Shown in pieces: positions 42,838 to 50,413 of a stretch of DNA of 53,647 nt (positions within the stretch are counted from its first letter, which is position 1; each line of letters begins with the position of its first letter). The DNA is taken from contig CALGTK010000278.1 in NCBI GenBank assembly GCA_937904325.1, positions 1 through 53,647 on the forward strand. Direction: 5' to 3'. A program made the position numbers and the translations under genes. Below the pieces are notes generated by a model. The model worked only from the letters and a program-made list of their open reading frames with translations, was not told the DNA's origin and searched no databases. The DNA is from an uncultured Planctomyces sp. (lineage in GTDB: Bacteria > Planctomycetota > Planctomycetia > Planctomycetales > Planctomycetaceae).

Positions 42838-43155
42838 TTACAGGTGTGCGTCGAGCTTCTCAGTGATTTTTTCTTTAGGCAGTGCGCCGACCAGCCGCTC
42901 AACAACTTCGCCGCCTTTGAAGATCATCATCGTGGGAATTGAGTTAATCTGGTGTTGAGTGGCGATTTGTGGATTTTCGTCGGTGTTGACTTTTCCGACC
43001 TTAACTTTGCCTTCGTATTCTTCTGAAATTGCGTCGACAGTCGGAGCCAGCATGCGGCAAGGCCCGCACCACGGAGCCCAGAAATCAACCAGTACCGGGG
43101 TGTCACTTTTCAGAACGTCTTCTTCAAAAGAGGCGTCTTTGAATTCCTGTGCCAT
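42838..43155 (-). CDS. trxA: Thioredoxin
   Basis: A 105-residue thioredoxin, a small dithiol protein that reduces disulphides in the cytoplasm. The redox motif W29-C-G-P-C33 sits in [10 protein letters not shown], with the cis-Pro in SIPTMM and the conserved VGALPKEKI near the C-terminus. Length and residues are canonical. It has a near-consensus promoter 150 bases upstream (43305-43332) and a structured leader. The coiled-coil gene follows after 97 bases. Confidence 0.97.
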   Translation of the reverse strand: MAQEFKDASFEEDVLKSDTPVLVDFWAPWCGPCRMLAPTVDAISEEYEGKVKVGKVNTDENPQIATQHQINSIPTMMIFKGGEVVERLVGALPKEKITEKLDAHL

Positions 43156-43298
43156 TGTGTCGTTCCCCAGTTTGTAACGTTAAACGTGACCGCGTCAGCC
43201 ATTCAGTAGATGCCATTACTGACACTTTTGTCGGAACCCGACCTAACGTCTCAGGTTCGCCTGTGGTCACGTGAGATTTGCTCTAAATACAGCGGAGT
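43156..43298 (-). promoter_or_regulatory. Long structured trxA leader
   Basis: From the predicted start site near 43298 to the trxA ATG is about 143 bases of untranslated leader, long for a thioredoxin gene. It holds a perfect 8-base inverted repeat with distant arms (ACGTGACC 43184-43191, GGTCACGT 43265-43272) enclosing smaller inverted repeats (on the minus strand, GTCAG...CTGAC and CAGTA...TACTG). It may fold as a regulatory RNA element. No known riboswitch class is recognised. Confidence 0.4.
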
Positions 43299-43304
43299 AG
43301 CCAG

Positions 43305-43332
43305 ATTATAGGTGGATGCCGAAGTGTGTCAA
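43305..43332 (-). promoter_or_regulatory. Sigma-70 promoter of trxA (perfect hexamers)
   Basis: On the minus strand TTGACA (43332-43327) and TATAAT (43310-43305) are both perfect consensus hexamers separated by 16 bases. This is by far the best promoter match in the window and points toward trxA, with a predicted start site near 43298. Confidence 0.8.
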
Positions 43333-43419
43333 CGTGCGCCTGAACAGCCTGAGACCGCTTGTTTTTTACCAGTTTTGTACCAGGCTGTCGGTGAATTACC
43401 GGAATTGTCAGCACGTAAG

Positions 43420-43683
43420 TCATTCGTTCCAGATCATCGGGTTGACGTATCCAATTGCCAGGCAGAGTCCGAAGGCGGCGCCGGTGGCCAGCAGGAACTG
43501 CCAGAGTCGCACGGCCTTCCGCTCACCGAACGTTCTGGCCAGCCATCGGCCTTTTGAAGTTTGATGGATGAACCACTGGTCATATCGAAGAGCGGCGGTG
43601 CAGAGGATGGCAACTGCTCCTCCAATGAAAAGCTGTGGGTTGACCAGGAGATTGGCCCTTTTGGTTAATGTGGGTTTGAAAAT
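43420..43683 (-). CDS. Small two-span membrane protein without a standard start codon
   Basis: A minus-strand frame of 87 codons plus TGA (stop 43420-43422) reads as a convincing small membrane protein: hydrophobic segment LFIGGAVAILCTAALRY, a basic loop (HQTSKGRWLARTFGERKAVR), a second hydrophobic segment LLATGAAFGLCLAIGYV and the end NPMIWNE. No ATG, GTG or TTG occurs early in the frame; the first is an internal GTG that would leave only the second segment. Translation would need ATT (43683) or CTG (codon 13), or the gene has lost its start. The upstream in-frame stop is TAA just before 43686. Lies 264 bases beyond trxA, 43 bases after the DJ-1/PfpI gene. The protein resembles small two-span immunity-type proteins in layout only. 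Confidence 0.5.
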   Translation of the reverse strand: MFKPTLTKRANLLVNPQLFIGGAVAILCTAALRYDQWFIHQTSKGRWLARTFGERKAVRLWQFLLATGAAFGLCLAIGYVNPMIWNE

Positions 43684-43726
43684 ACCGATTTAAGAAGTTC
43701 TCTGATATCTGAAAGGCCGTCACGAA

Positions 43727-44296
43727 TCAGGCATCGAGAAGTTTAAGGAACGCGGCCAGCCAGGCTGGATGAGCGGGCCAGGCTGGAGCCGTGACCAGGT
43801 TCCCGTCAACATGCACGCTGTCGACGGCCGTTTCGACATAAGTTCCGCCAGCGAGTTTCACTTCCGGGCTACATGCAGCGTACGAAGTGCAGCTTCGACC
43901 TTGAAGCAGGTTTGCGGCAGTCAACAACTGAATTCCGTGACAGATCGCGGCGATGGGTTTTCGGTCTTCAGCGAACTGCCGGACAACATTCAGTACCTGC
44001 TCGTTAAGACGCAGGTACTCGGGAGCACGGCCTCCAGGCAGCAACAGGGCGCTGTAGTCAGCGGCGTTTACATCATCGAAAGTGGCATTGAGCGTGAAGT
44101 TATGCCCTGGTTTTTCTGTGTAAGTCTGATCGCCTTCGAAGTCGTGTACGGCGGTGCGGATTTGATCGCCGGTTTTCTTGTCAGGGCAAACAGCGTGAAC
44201 CTCATGGCCGACCATTTGCAACGCCTGGAACGGCACCATGATTTCGTAGTCTTCGACGTAATCGCCCGTCACGATCAGAATTCTTTTGCTAGCCAT
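43727..44296 (-). CDS. DJ-1/PfpI family protein
   Basis: A 189-residue protein of the DJ-1/PfpI superfamily, whose members act as glyoxalases, deglycases, peptidases or chaperones. The start at 44296 has AGGA upstream; the frame runs to 44353 but the extra residues look untranslated. It has the nucleophile elbow [10 protein letters not shown] (Cys about 116) with a typical partner His in the elbow, the acidic residue in VEDYEI (about 14-19), and [13 protein letters not shown] (about 80-92). Exact activity unknown. Followed after 43 bases by the small membrane protein. Confidence 0.88.
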   Translation of the reverse strand: MASKRILIVTGDYVEDYEIMVPFQALQMVGHEVHAVCPDKKTGDQIRTAVHDFEGDQTYTEKPGHNFTLNATFDDVNAADYSALLLPGGRAPEYLRLNEQVLNVVRQFAEDRKPIAAICHGIQLLTAANLLQGRSCTSYAACSPEVKLAGGTYVETAVDSVHVDGNLVTAPAWPAHPAWLAAFLKLLDA

Positions 44297-44604
44297 CGAT
44301 GAAGTTTCCTGGTGAGTGCCCAAGTGAAGTTGACAGTTTCGAAGTGAGTTCACAGGTTAGCAACTGCGCGATCAGCAGGGAATTTACTACAGAGGCTATG
44401 GTGCAGCAGCACTCAGTAGATTTTCTGAGCCACGCAGGGCACACAGTTCTCAATGGAGAGCGTTCGGCTGTCTCCGTGAATTCCGGGGCAGATCTGCAGG
44501 GTGTGTCTTGCCGTACCGGTGGTTCAGGTGTTGCGCTGATGCGTCGAGACGAACTCTGCGAAGAATTTGCTTCTCAGTGCTTTTCAGATGCGGTAGAGGC
44601 GTAC
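44297..44604. other. 308-base intergenic region without clear gene
   Basis: Between the DJ-1/PfpI gene and the toroid protein stop. A plus-strand open frame begins here, but it mostly runs antisense to the toroid gene and has no ribosome site. A short run GCCACGCAGGGCACACAG (near 44430) resembles the ACGCAGAG-type repeat units seen at 49561. Nothing else is recognised. Confidence 0.35.
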
Positions 44605-46890
44605 TTATTTGCCGGCTCGTTCAAGTTCGTCGCCGATCTGATAGAGCGGCAGGAAGCGGTAATAGACTTCCAGGCAAAGCGTGCTGAGAGCTGTCGAGAA
44701 GACTCGGCCTCCGTATGGCCCCCAGGGAGCTTTGGGATCCCAGCTTCCGGCAGCGTGGCCGGTCGTTCGCTGGTCGTCAACGAGGTGGTCTCGCAGGGCG
44801 GTGTTCCATGCTCGCCATTCGCTACCGCCGTACTGGTACATCGCCAGCGTTCCGTAGTACCAGTAGTAGAGGTCTTCTGACTGCCGATTTGGAAGCCTGT
44901 CCATCAGGTATTCGACCGCTTCGAGGCTTTGTGGGTTTGAACGGTTCAGCCCGAGCATCTGTTTGCAGAACAAGGCTTCGGCCGTCATTGATGGCGAAGG
45001 CGGAAGAGGATCGAACTCCGGCGGGAGTACTCGGTAAGCAGCCAGTCCTTTGCGATCCCCGAGGCTGCGATCGCGCAGGAACTTGATAAGTCCCTGACGC
45101 GTTGCAACCGGAACCTGAACGCCGGCAATTTCGGCACTTTTCAGCGCCATCAATTGCCAGCCGAACATGCTCATGTCGCTGCGTTGCCCTTTGAGGTATC
45201 GCCAGCCTCCGTCATCTTTGTTCTGGGCATCAATGATGTATGCGACGGCTTTGGTCAGAGGGATGCGGAGTCGGCGGTCGTTGGAGCGGTCAGTCTGCAT
45301 GCCCAACGCTTCGGCCATGGCGTAAGTGGCGATGGCGTGGCAGTACATTTTCGCATACCGAGTTGCCTTGCCACCGAAGAAGCCGTTCGAAGATTGCTCG
45401 CGGACCAGCCATCTCAACGCTCGGTCAACCTGGTCAGCGTACTGGCCTTCTTCGTGCGTGTAGCCCGCTCCGAGGAACGCCAGAATCGCCAGCCCCGTCA
45501 CACCGGCATCAGCCTGCAGTCCGGCGTTCAATCGGTCGACTTTGTCTTCGTCGATTTTGATTCGGCCTGATCGACCGGTGCAGCGATCGCCGTCCGGGCA
45601 CATTCCCGAGAAGCCGTCCGCATCCCAGTACCCGGCCGGATTCTGGTGCAGCGCGAGCCACTGCAGGCTTGTCTCGACCGCTTTTTCAGACTCTTCGGTG
45701 CCTCCGTATCGACGAGCCGTTTCCTGTCGCCGAGCCAGCGATCGCAGGCGGTAGGTCGGAGGAATCTTGGTCGTGACGCCTGGATCGACCGATTCAAAGT
45801 TCGGCCGAATTACGTTCGGCTGCGGAGCGTCTGTCGGGAACGGGCTCGGCAGTCCGCTGCGAACGGCGACGACCGGCGACGGCAGCGGAGTTTTCGCTTG
45901 CGGAGTCAGGTCCGGGCGAAACCGCTCGATGCCGCCAAGTTCTTCCATTTTCGGAGTTCTTGTTCGCAGGCGGCTGAATTTTGGAGTTGTCGCTCCGCCA
46001 CTGACCGATCCGCTGGTCGAGTTCTCGGCAACTGTTCCTGCCGTCTTTTCCTGTAGCGTCGACGGAGCAGGGGCCGTGCGGCGTTTGATTGGCTCGTCAG
46101 TGACGCCTCGTTCAAGGAACGAAGTCGGATCGACGGTCTTACCGATTTTTGCAAGCTGTCGAGTGGCGTTGAAGTCAGGAGCGATCTTGTCGACGGAACC
46201 ACGATTCGGAGTTCGTTTGACGCTGACATCTTTGAGGCCGCTTTCGCGAACGGTGCGCTTAATCGATGACAGCGATGGAAGGTTGATGTCAGGCCTGGCT
46301 TCGGCGGTGGAGTCGTTGACTGTCCGGGGGGCTGCCGATTCGATTTTTCGTCCGGTGTTTCCAAAGTCGCGAGGTTCGGGCCGCGAGACTTCAAGTTCGG
46401 GCAGCGACCTTGCGTCAGGGATCATGATATCAGGTCGCGTGATCGGCTCGGGAAGCCGTTCCGGACTTTCGAGGGGTTCGAATTCCATCGGCGCGTGATC
46501 GCTGCGTGAGAGTTGCTGATTCGGCTTGCTGAGCACCTTTTCCCAGACGGGAGTGTTGCCGGAAGTGTCGGCTTCGATCGGCTCTTCACCTTCGAGGAGA
46601 ATCTTCCGAATCTGAAACGGTTTCTCAACGCTGGCCATCACGAGTTGCTCAGGCGGAGAAACGGCGACCGCTCCGAAAGCCAGTGACAGGTGCAGCAGCA
46701 CCGAGCACATAAATGCTTTGCCGGTCGGATCGCTGTCGCCCCACTTGGTCACCATCATTGTGATGAAGTGGATCGTTGCGAACAGCATTCCCGCGAGCAG
46801 CGAGACCCACAACGCCACTTCGACTTCTTCGGTTGTTGAGCCGAAGGTTGAAGCCAGCCATTCGACGAATTCGATGGCAGCCAGAATCAT
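44605..46890 (-). CDS. Membrane protein with prenyltransferase/squalene-oxidase-like toroid
   Basis: A 761-residue protein. The N-terminus holds two membrane segments (about 25-50 and 60-78), followed by a long, Pro/Arg/Glu-rich, probably unstructured region to about residue 390. The C-terminal 370 residues form an alpha/alpha-toroid of the terpene-cyclase/prenyltransferase type: repeated ALHQNPAGYWDADGF, REQSSNGFFGG, AQNKDDGGWRYL and DLYYWYYGTLAMYQYGG units with QW-like motifs. No DxDD or DCTAE cyclase motif is seen, so it is probably a binding domain rather than a cyclase. Its ATG overlaps the exbD stop by four bases (ATGA), so the two are translationally coupled. Function unknown. Confidence 0.82.
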   Translation of the reverse strand: MILAAIEFVEWLASTFGSTTEEVEVALWVSLLAGMLFATIHFITMMVTKWGDSDPTGKAFMCSVLLHLSLAFGAVAVSPPEQLVMASVEKPFQIRKILLEGEEPIEADTSGNTPVWEKVLSKPNQQLSRSDHAPMEFEPLESPERLPEPITRPDIMIPDARSLPELEVSRPEPRDFGNTGRKIESAAPRTVNDSTAEARPDINLPSLSSIKRTVRESGLKDVSVKRTPNRGSVDKIAPDFNATRQLAKIGKTVDPTSFLERGVTDEPIKRRTAPAPSTLQEKTAGTVAENSTSGSVSGGATTPKFSRLRTRTPKMEELGGIERFRPDLTPQAKTPLPSPVVAVRSGLPSPFPTDAPQPNVIRPNFESVDPGVTTKIPPTYRLRSLARRQETARRYGGTEESEKAVETSLQWLALHQNPAGYWDADGFSGMCPDGDRCTGRSGRIKIDEDKVDRLNAGLQADAGVTGLAILAFLGAGYTHEEGQYADQVDRALRWLVREQSSNGFFGGKATRYAKMYCHAIATYAMAEALGMQTDRSNDRRLRIPLTKAVAYIIDAQNKDDGGWRYLKGQRSDMSMFGWQLMALKSAEIAGVQVPVATRQGLIKFLRDRSLGDRKGLAAYRVLPPEFDPLPPSPSMTAEALFCKQMLGLNRSNPQSLEAVEYLMDRLPNRQSEDLYYWYYGTLAMYQYGGSEWRAWNTALRDHLVDDQRTTGHAAGSWDPKAPWGPYGGRVFSTALSTLCLEVYYRFLPLYQIGDELERAGK

Positions 46891-47306
46891 GGCGACTCTC
46901 TAAGTCGGTTTGCTAGTGAAATGTGGCTGATCTTCGCACGATGGCACGCGGTCAGCACGTCCACCACATTCTGATACGGATCCGGTCCAGAGCCTCGCAC
47001 AACGACTGACTGATCTGGATAGTTGTCACGAGCCTCGCTGAGTCGCTGTTCAAGCGCGGCGATACTCAACTGCTCGTCACTAATCGAAACCTGACCTTCG
47101 GCGTCAACATTAACGATGATCTCGTCCGGCCGACTGGTCAGCGGCGGCGCGTCACTGACGGACGGAACCTGCACGTCGAATTGACGTTCCTGCTCGGTGA
47201 ACTGAGTTCCGACCATGAAAAAGATGATCAACAGAAAAACGATGTCGATCATCGGCGTAAGATTAAGAGTCGGCTCGCTCGATGGGTCAGCGACTTTCAG
47301 CGGCAT
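46887..47306 (-). CDS. ExbD/TolR-family biopolymer transport protein
   Basis: A 139-residue ExbD/TolR protein with a short cytoplasmic start, one membrane segment with the essential Asp (NLTPMIDIVFLLIIFFMVG, about 15-33) and a periplasmic domain with the family fold (IIVNVDAEGQVSISDEQLS, VVVRGSGPDPYQNVVDVL). It normally works with an ExbB/TolQ channel to couple proton flow to outer-membrane or envelope tasks. No exbB gene is adjacent; 390 bases upstream are empty. The stop overlaps the toroid gene start (ATGA). Confidence 0.93.
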   Translation of the reverse strand: MPLKVADPSSEPTLNLTPMIDIVFLLIIFFMVGTQFTEQERQFDVQVPSVSDAPPLTSRPDEIIVNVDAEGQVSISDEQLSIAALEQRLSEARDNYPDQSVVVRGSGPDPYQNVVDVLTACHRAKISHISLANRLRESP

Positions 47307-47696
47307 GGCTTCCAGGCTCCCGCCAGAACAGCGAGACGCGGCTAATGATGGGGAATCGTCAAGGGGTGCCGGTCAGTGAAGTCAGCCCGTTCTACTTCGG
47401 ATCGGCCTCCGATAGCCTGTAATAGTTACTGTTTAGTACAGACGCGGTCAATTGCGGCGATCGTCGTTGGCAGTAATCGACGGCACCGACTTCGCAGGTA
47501 TGGAAGAACAGGGGTGATGGGGGGTGTTTGATGATTGGTGGCTGGGTATTAATGGGGTCACTCCGTTTTTTCCGATCGATTGGGAGGGACACCGCGGTAG
47601 TCAGCGGCGAGCGTGAAGGGTTCGCAGACACGGATGGACCTGAATTAATGCTGACACTTTCAGACGAATATCGATGAGATTAGTGGCTCGACGATT
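47307..47696. other. 390-base divergent intergenic region, no gene
   Basis: Lies between exbD (minus) and the lipoprotein gene (plus). A 79-codon minus-strand frame has no ribosome site and unlikely composition. This is where an exbB gene would be expected; no TolQ-like sequence is visible in any frame. Promoters for both neighbours should be here, but I cannot pick convincing ones. Confidence 0.45.
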
Positions 47697-48263
47697 ATGG
47701 CAAACACTGTATCTTTGACTCGGTTTAAGACGAGAAATACGGCAATGGCACCGGCGATTCGTCTGTCAGTTGCTTTTGTTCTGGTCGCATTGTCAGTAAT
47801 CCTGACGGGCTGCAGTTTTGAACGACAATGGCAGGCCGCGAATCGTTATGCGTACCCTGAGCAGGAGTTGGCCGGCTGTTGGGAAGGAGCCTGGCAAAGC
47901 GACTACAACGGACACCACGGTGGCTTACGAGCGATCATCACCAAGCAGGGCGAGGGCTACTATGACGCGCATTTTCACGCGACATACGCGGCCGTTATTC
48001 CGTTTGAATTTGATTTGCCGTTACTCGTGACCGATGACGGTACGGCGTACGCGCTGCAGGGTGAGGCCGATCTCGGCTGGCTAGCTGGTGGCTTGTACAG
48101 CTACAGCGGTAATGCGACCGCGACCGACTTCATCGCTGGTTACTCGGCCGAGAACAAAGACCACGGCACCTTCACGATGCAGAAAAAACGACCGTGTGCC
48201 GAATGTTGCGGCAGCGGAACGTGCGGAGCGACTGATGCAGCCTGCGGCGCCTGCGGAAGGTAG
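47697..48263 (+). CDS. Lipoprotein with Cys-rich C-terminal tail
   Basis: A 188-residue predicted lipoprotein. The hydrophobic stretch AIRLSVAFVLVALSVILTGC ends in a lipobox (LTGC), so the Cys near residue 39 should be lipidated and the protein anchored to a membrane. The mature part is beta-rich (CWEGAWQSDYNGHHGGLRA; GEGYYDAHFHATYAAVIPFE). The last 22 residues carry seven cysteines (CAECCGSGTCGATDAACGAC), unusual and possibly metal-binding or cross-linked. The start is 47697 or, alternatively, 47745, which would give a shorter signal. Precedes the lactonase by 93 bases on the same strand. Confidence 0.8.
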   Translation: MANTVSLTRFKTRNTAMAPAIRLSVAFVLVALSVILTGCSFERQWQAANRYAYPEQELAGCWEGAWQSDYNGHHGGLRAIITKQGEGYYDAHFHATYAAVIPFEFDLPLLVTDDGTAYALQGEADLGWLAGGLYSYSGNATATDFIAGYSAENKDHGTFTMQKKRPCAECCGSGTCGATDAACGACGR

Positions 48264-48356
48264 TTGCAGCCAATCCTTCGCACTGTGTTGAATGATGCGG
48301 GGCCGCGTCGTCATGATTTGACGCCCCTGCAAATTCAACCGCTAAGGAGAAGTGCC

Positions 48357-49526
48357 GTGCTGACTTTGATTGACCGTGCTGCCGTTGCGTTGCTGTGTGT
48401 CCTGCCTGCCGTACTGGTTGGTCTGAATGCAGCTTCATTGTCCGCCGCGGACGAACCTGTATCGATTGATGTCTGGATTGGGACTGGCGGTAAGCCGAGC
48501 AAGGGGATTTACCATTGCACGCTGAATCTAAAGACAGGACGACTTTCGGAGTCAGAACTCGCAGCGGAAATCGGTCGTCCAGGTTTCTTAGCCATGCACC
48601 CGAACGGCCAGCACATTTACGCTGTCGGAAGTCTCGAAGGTGAAGCGGTCGTCGCGGCCTACGAGATTAAGAAAACTAAAGGCAAAGCGACGCTCAGTTT
48701 TCAGAACGCTGTTGAGATCGGCGATGGCGGAGCGGCTCACGTTTCGATCGATTCAACAGGTCGAACAATTCTGACCGCGCAGTACGGCGCCGGTTCGACG
48801 GCCGTCTTTTCCGTTAACAAAGATGGATCAATCAAAGAGCGTACTCAAATCGTCAAGCACGGAGCCGGTTCGAAAGTCACTGGCACTCGCCAGAACGCCT
48901 CGCATGCTCACTGGACGGGATTTTCTCCGGACGAACGATTTGCGTTTGTCCCGGACCTCGGCATGGACAAAGTCGTGATCTACGAAGTCGACACCGCGAA
49001 GTCGAAAGTCGAGCAACACGGATACGGAGTCGTGCCTCCCGGCGGCGGACCTCGCCACATGAAGTTTCACACAAATGCCAAATGGGCATACGTGCTCAAC
49101 GAACTCGATCTGAGCATCACTCATTTTGACTACGACGCAAAGGCCGGCACGATGACTGCGAATGAAACCGTGCTGACCGTACCGAAGGACGAACTGGAAA
49201 AAGAAAAGTTCAAAAGTTGCTCAGAAATCCGAGTTCATCCGAGCGGCCGCTTCGTCTACGCCGCCAACCGAGGTCACGACACCGTTACGGTCTTCAGGGT
49301 CGACCAGTCAACCGGCAAACTGACTTTCGTCGAACGCGAAAATGTCCGTGCAGCAACGCCGCGAAACGTCAACCTGAGCCCAGACGGTCGCTGGCTGATT
49401 GCCGCCGGTCAGGATTCACACAACCTTTCTGTGTTTGAGGTCAATCAGGAAACCGGCGAGCTGACCTACAACCGAAGCAACGTCCACACTCCGTCGCCAA
49501 TCTGCGTGCTGTTCGAGCATGAGTAA
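48357..49526 (+). CDS. Exported 6-phosphogluconolactonase-like beta-propeller
   Basis: A 389-residue seven-bladed beta-propeller of the lactonase (Pgl-type) family. The GTG at 48357 has AGGAGAAG upstream and is in the frame that continues to an upstream TTG. It is followed by a signal peptide (AAVALLCVLPAVLVGLNA, then SLSAADEP). Blade motifs include FLAMHPNGQHIYAVGS, GGAAHVSID, NASHAHWTGFSPDERFAFV, GGGPRHMKFH and RVHPSGRFVYAANRGHDTV. The cytosolic homologue hydrolyses 6-phosphogluconolactone, but an exported enzyme must have another substrate, perhaps a sugar lactone. Convergent with the PAP2 gene across a structured gap. Confidence 0.88.
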   Translation: MLTLIDRAAVALLCVLPAVLVGLNAASLSAADEPVSIDVWIGTGGKPSKGIYHCTLNLKTGRLSESELAAEIGRPGFLAMHPNGQHIYAVGSLEGEAVVAAYEIKKTKGKATLSFQNAVEIGDGGAAHVSIDSTGRTILTAQYGAGSTAVFSVNKDGSIKERTQIVKHGAGSKVTGTRQNASHAHWTGFSPDERFAFVPDLGMDKVVIYEVDTAKSKVEQHGYGVVPPGGGPRHMKFHTNAKWAYVLNELDLSITHFDYDAKAGTMTANETVLTVPKDELEKEKFKSCSEIRVHPSGRFVYAANRGHDTVTVFRVDQSTGKLTFVERENVRAATPRNVNLSPDGRWLIAAGQDSHNLSVFEVNQETGELTYNRSNVHTPSPICVLFEHE

Positions 49527-49560
49527 CGATTTGACACGGTGCTGTTATTCGAGATTGGGT

Positions 49561-49639
49561 GAACGCAGAGGATTCGCAGAGAAACGGAGAGTCGTTTCCG
49601 TTGTTTGCTGTGTTCTCCGACTCTGGAACCGCTGCGTTC
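49561..49639. repeat. Nested inverted repeat with ACGCAGAG-like units
   Basis: Outer arms GAACGCAG (49561-49568) and CTGCGTTC (49632-49639) enclose inner arms AGAGTCG (49588-49594) and CGACTCT (49618-49624). The left side has three degenerate units of ACGCAGAG. An A-run follows on the plus strand. It lies between the convergent lactonase and PAP2 genes and may act as a bidirectional transcript end or a mobile REP-like unit. Confidence 0.45.
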
Positions 49640-49672
49640 AAAAAGACAGCACTGGCGGGTGTAATGATTCGC

Positions 49673-50401
49673 TCAGGTGGCGTTTTCGTTTTCAATTGAC
49701 AGAGCCTTGCGGACTTCTCTGAAGGCTCGCCAGCGGCGGATGGCGAGCCAGCAGGCGAGTGACCAGCTGATGCCCAGCCACCAGCCGGCGACGACGTCAG
49801 TGGGATAGTGGACTCCCATGTAAACCCGGCTGAGACCGACGAGGGCTGAGATGGTCAGCGGTGCGACAACGACGAACGTTTTGACCAGACGACGGGAAGT
49901 CAGGTCTGAAAGCATCAGCCCGAGTGATAAATACACGACGGCCGACATCATCGAGTGACCGCTTGGAAAGCTCGACGAGTGGACGTGCGAAAGCCAGGGG
50001 ACGATGTCCGGCCGAGGCCTGGCGATCAGCGCTTTCAGGGTCATGCTGAGCGAGTAGCCTGCGACGATTGCGACGACGACAAAATGGGCACGAGCCGGGC
50101 GGCGTTCCAGATGCAGGAATGTCGTCACAAGGAGCGTAATTGTTGATAGAATTCCGTACCCACCCAGCGCGGTGAAGTCTCTGGCCAGTTCCTTGAACCA
50201 GGCCGGGCCGATCGGCTGTGCCAGGTCTTCGGCATTTCGAAGACTTCGCACGACTGTTTCGTCAAATCGTTGCACAGAAGGTGTGCCGAGCTGTGCTGCA
50301 AGTGCCGTGAAGACTGCCAGCCCGGTTAGCATCATGATTAGTCCGAACACCTCAGTCTTCTTCCACTGAGGTTGGATAATTGCCGAGTCGTCGTGGCCCA
50401 T
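49673..50401 (-). CDS. PAP2-family membrane phosphatase
   Basis: A 242-residue integral membrane phosphatase of the PAP2 superfamily (lipid phosphatases, undecaprenyl-pyrophosphate phosphatase-like). About five or six membrane segments. The three active-site motifs are present in order: KALIARPRP, SSSFPSGHSMMSA with catalytic His, and SRVYMGVHYPTDVVAG with the second His. It begins 12 bases after the transglutaminase stop, completing a three-gene envelope unit with DUF58 and TgpA-like proteins. Substrate uncertain; recycling of a lipid carrier is possible. Confidence 0.92.
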   Translation of the reverse strand: MGHDDSAIIQPQWKKTEVFGLIMMLTGLAVFTALAAQLGTPSVQRFDETVVRSLRNAEDLAQPIGPAWFKELARDFTALGGYGILSTITLLVTTFLHLERRPARAHFVVVAIVAGYSLSMTLKALIARPRPDIVPWLSHVHSSSFPSGHSMMSAVVYLSLGLMLSDLTSRRLVKTFVVVAPLTISALVGLSRVYMGVHYPTDVVAGWWLGISWSLACWLAIRRWRAFREVRKALSIENENAT

Positions 50402-50413
50402 TCTTTTTCCGCG

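Noticed and set aside
44299-44880. Plus-strand frame of 193 codons
   Set aside because: Mostly antisense to the toroid gene, with no recognisable domain; the start region is the DJ-1/PfpI leader.
44605-46890. Active squalene-hopene or terpene cyclase
   Set aside because: The toroid repeats are there, but the catalytic DxDD-type motif is absent and the protein has an N-terminal membrane anchor and exbD coupling.
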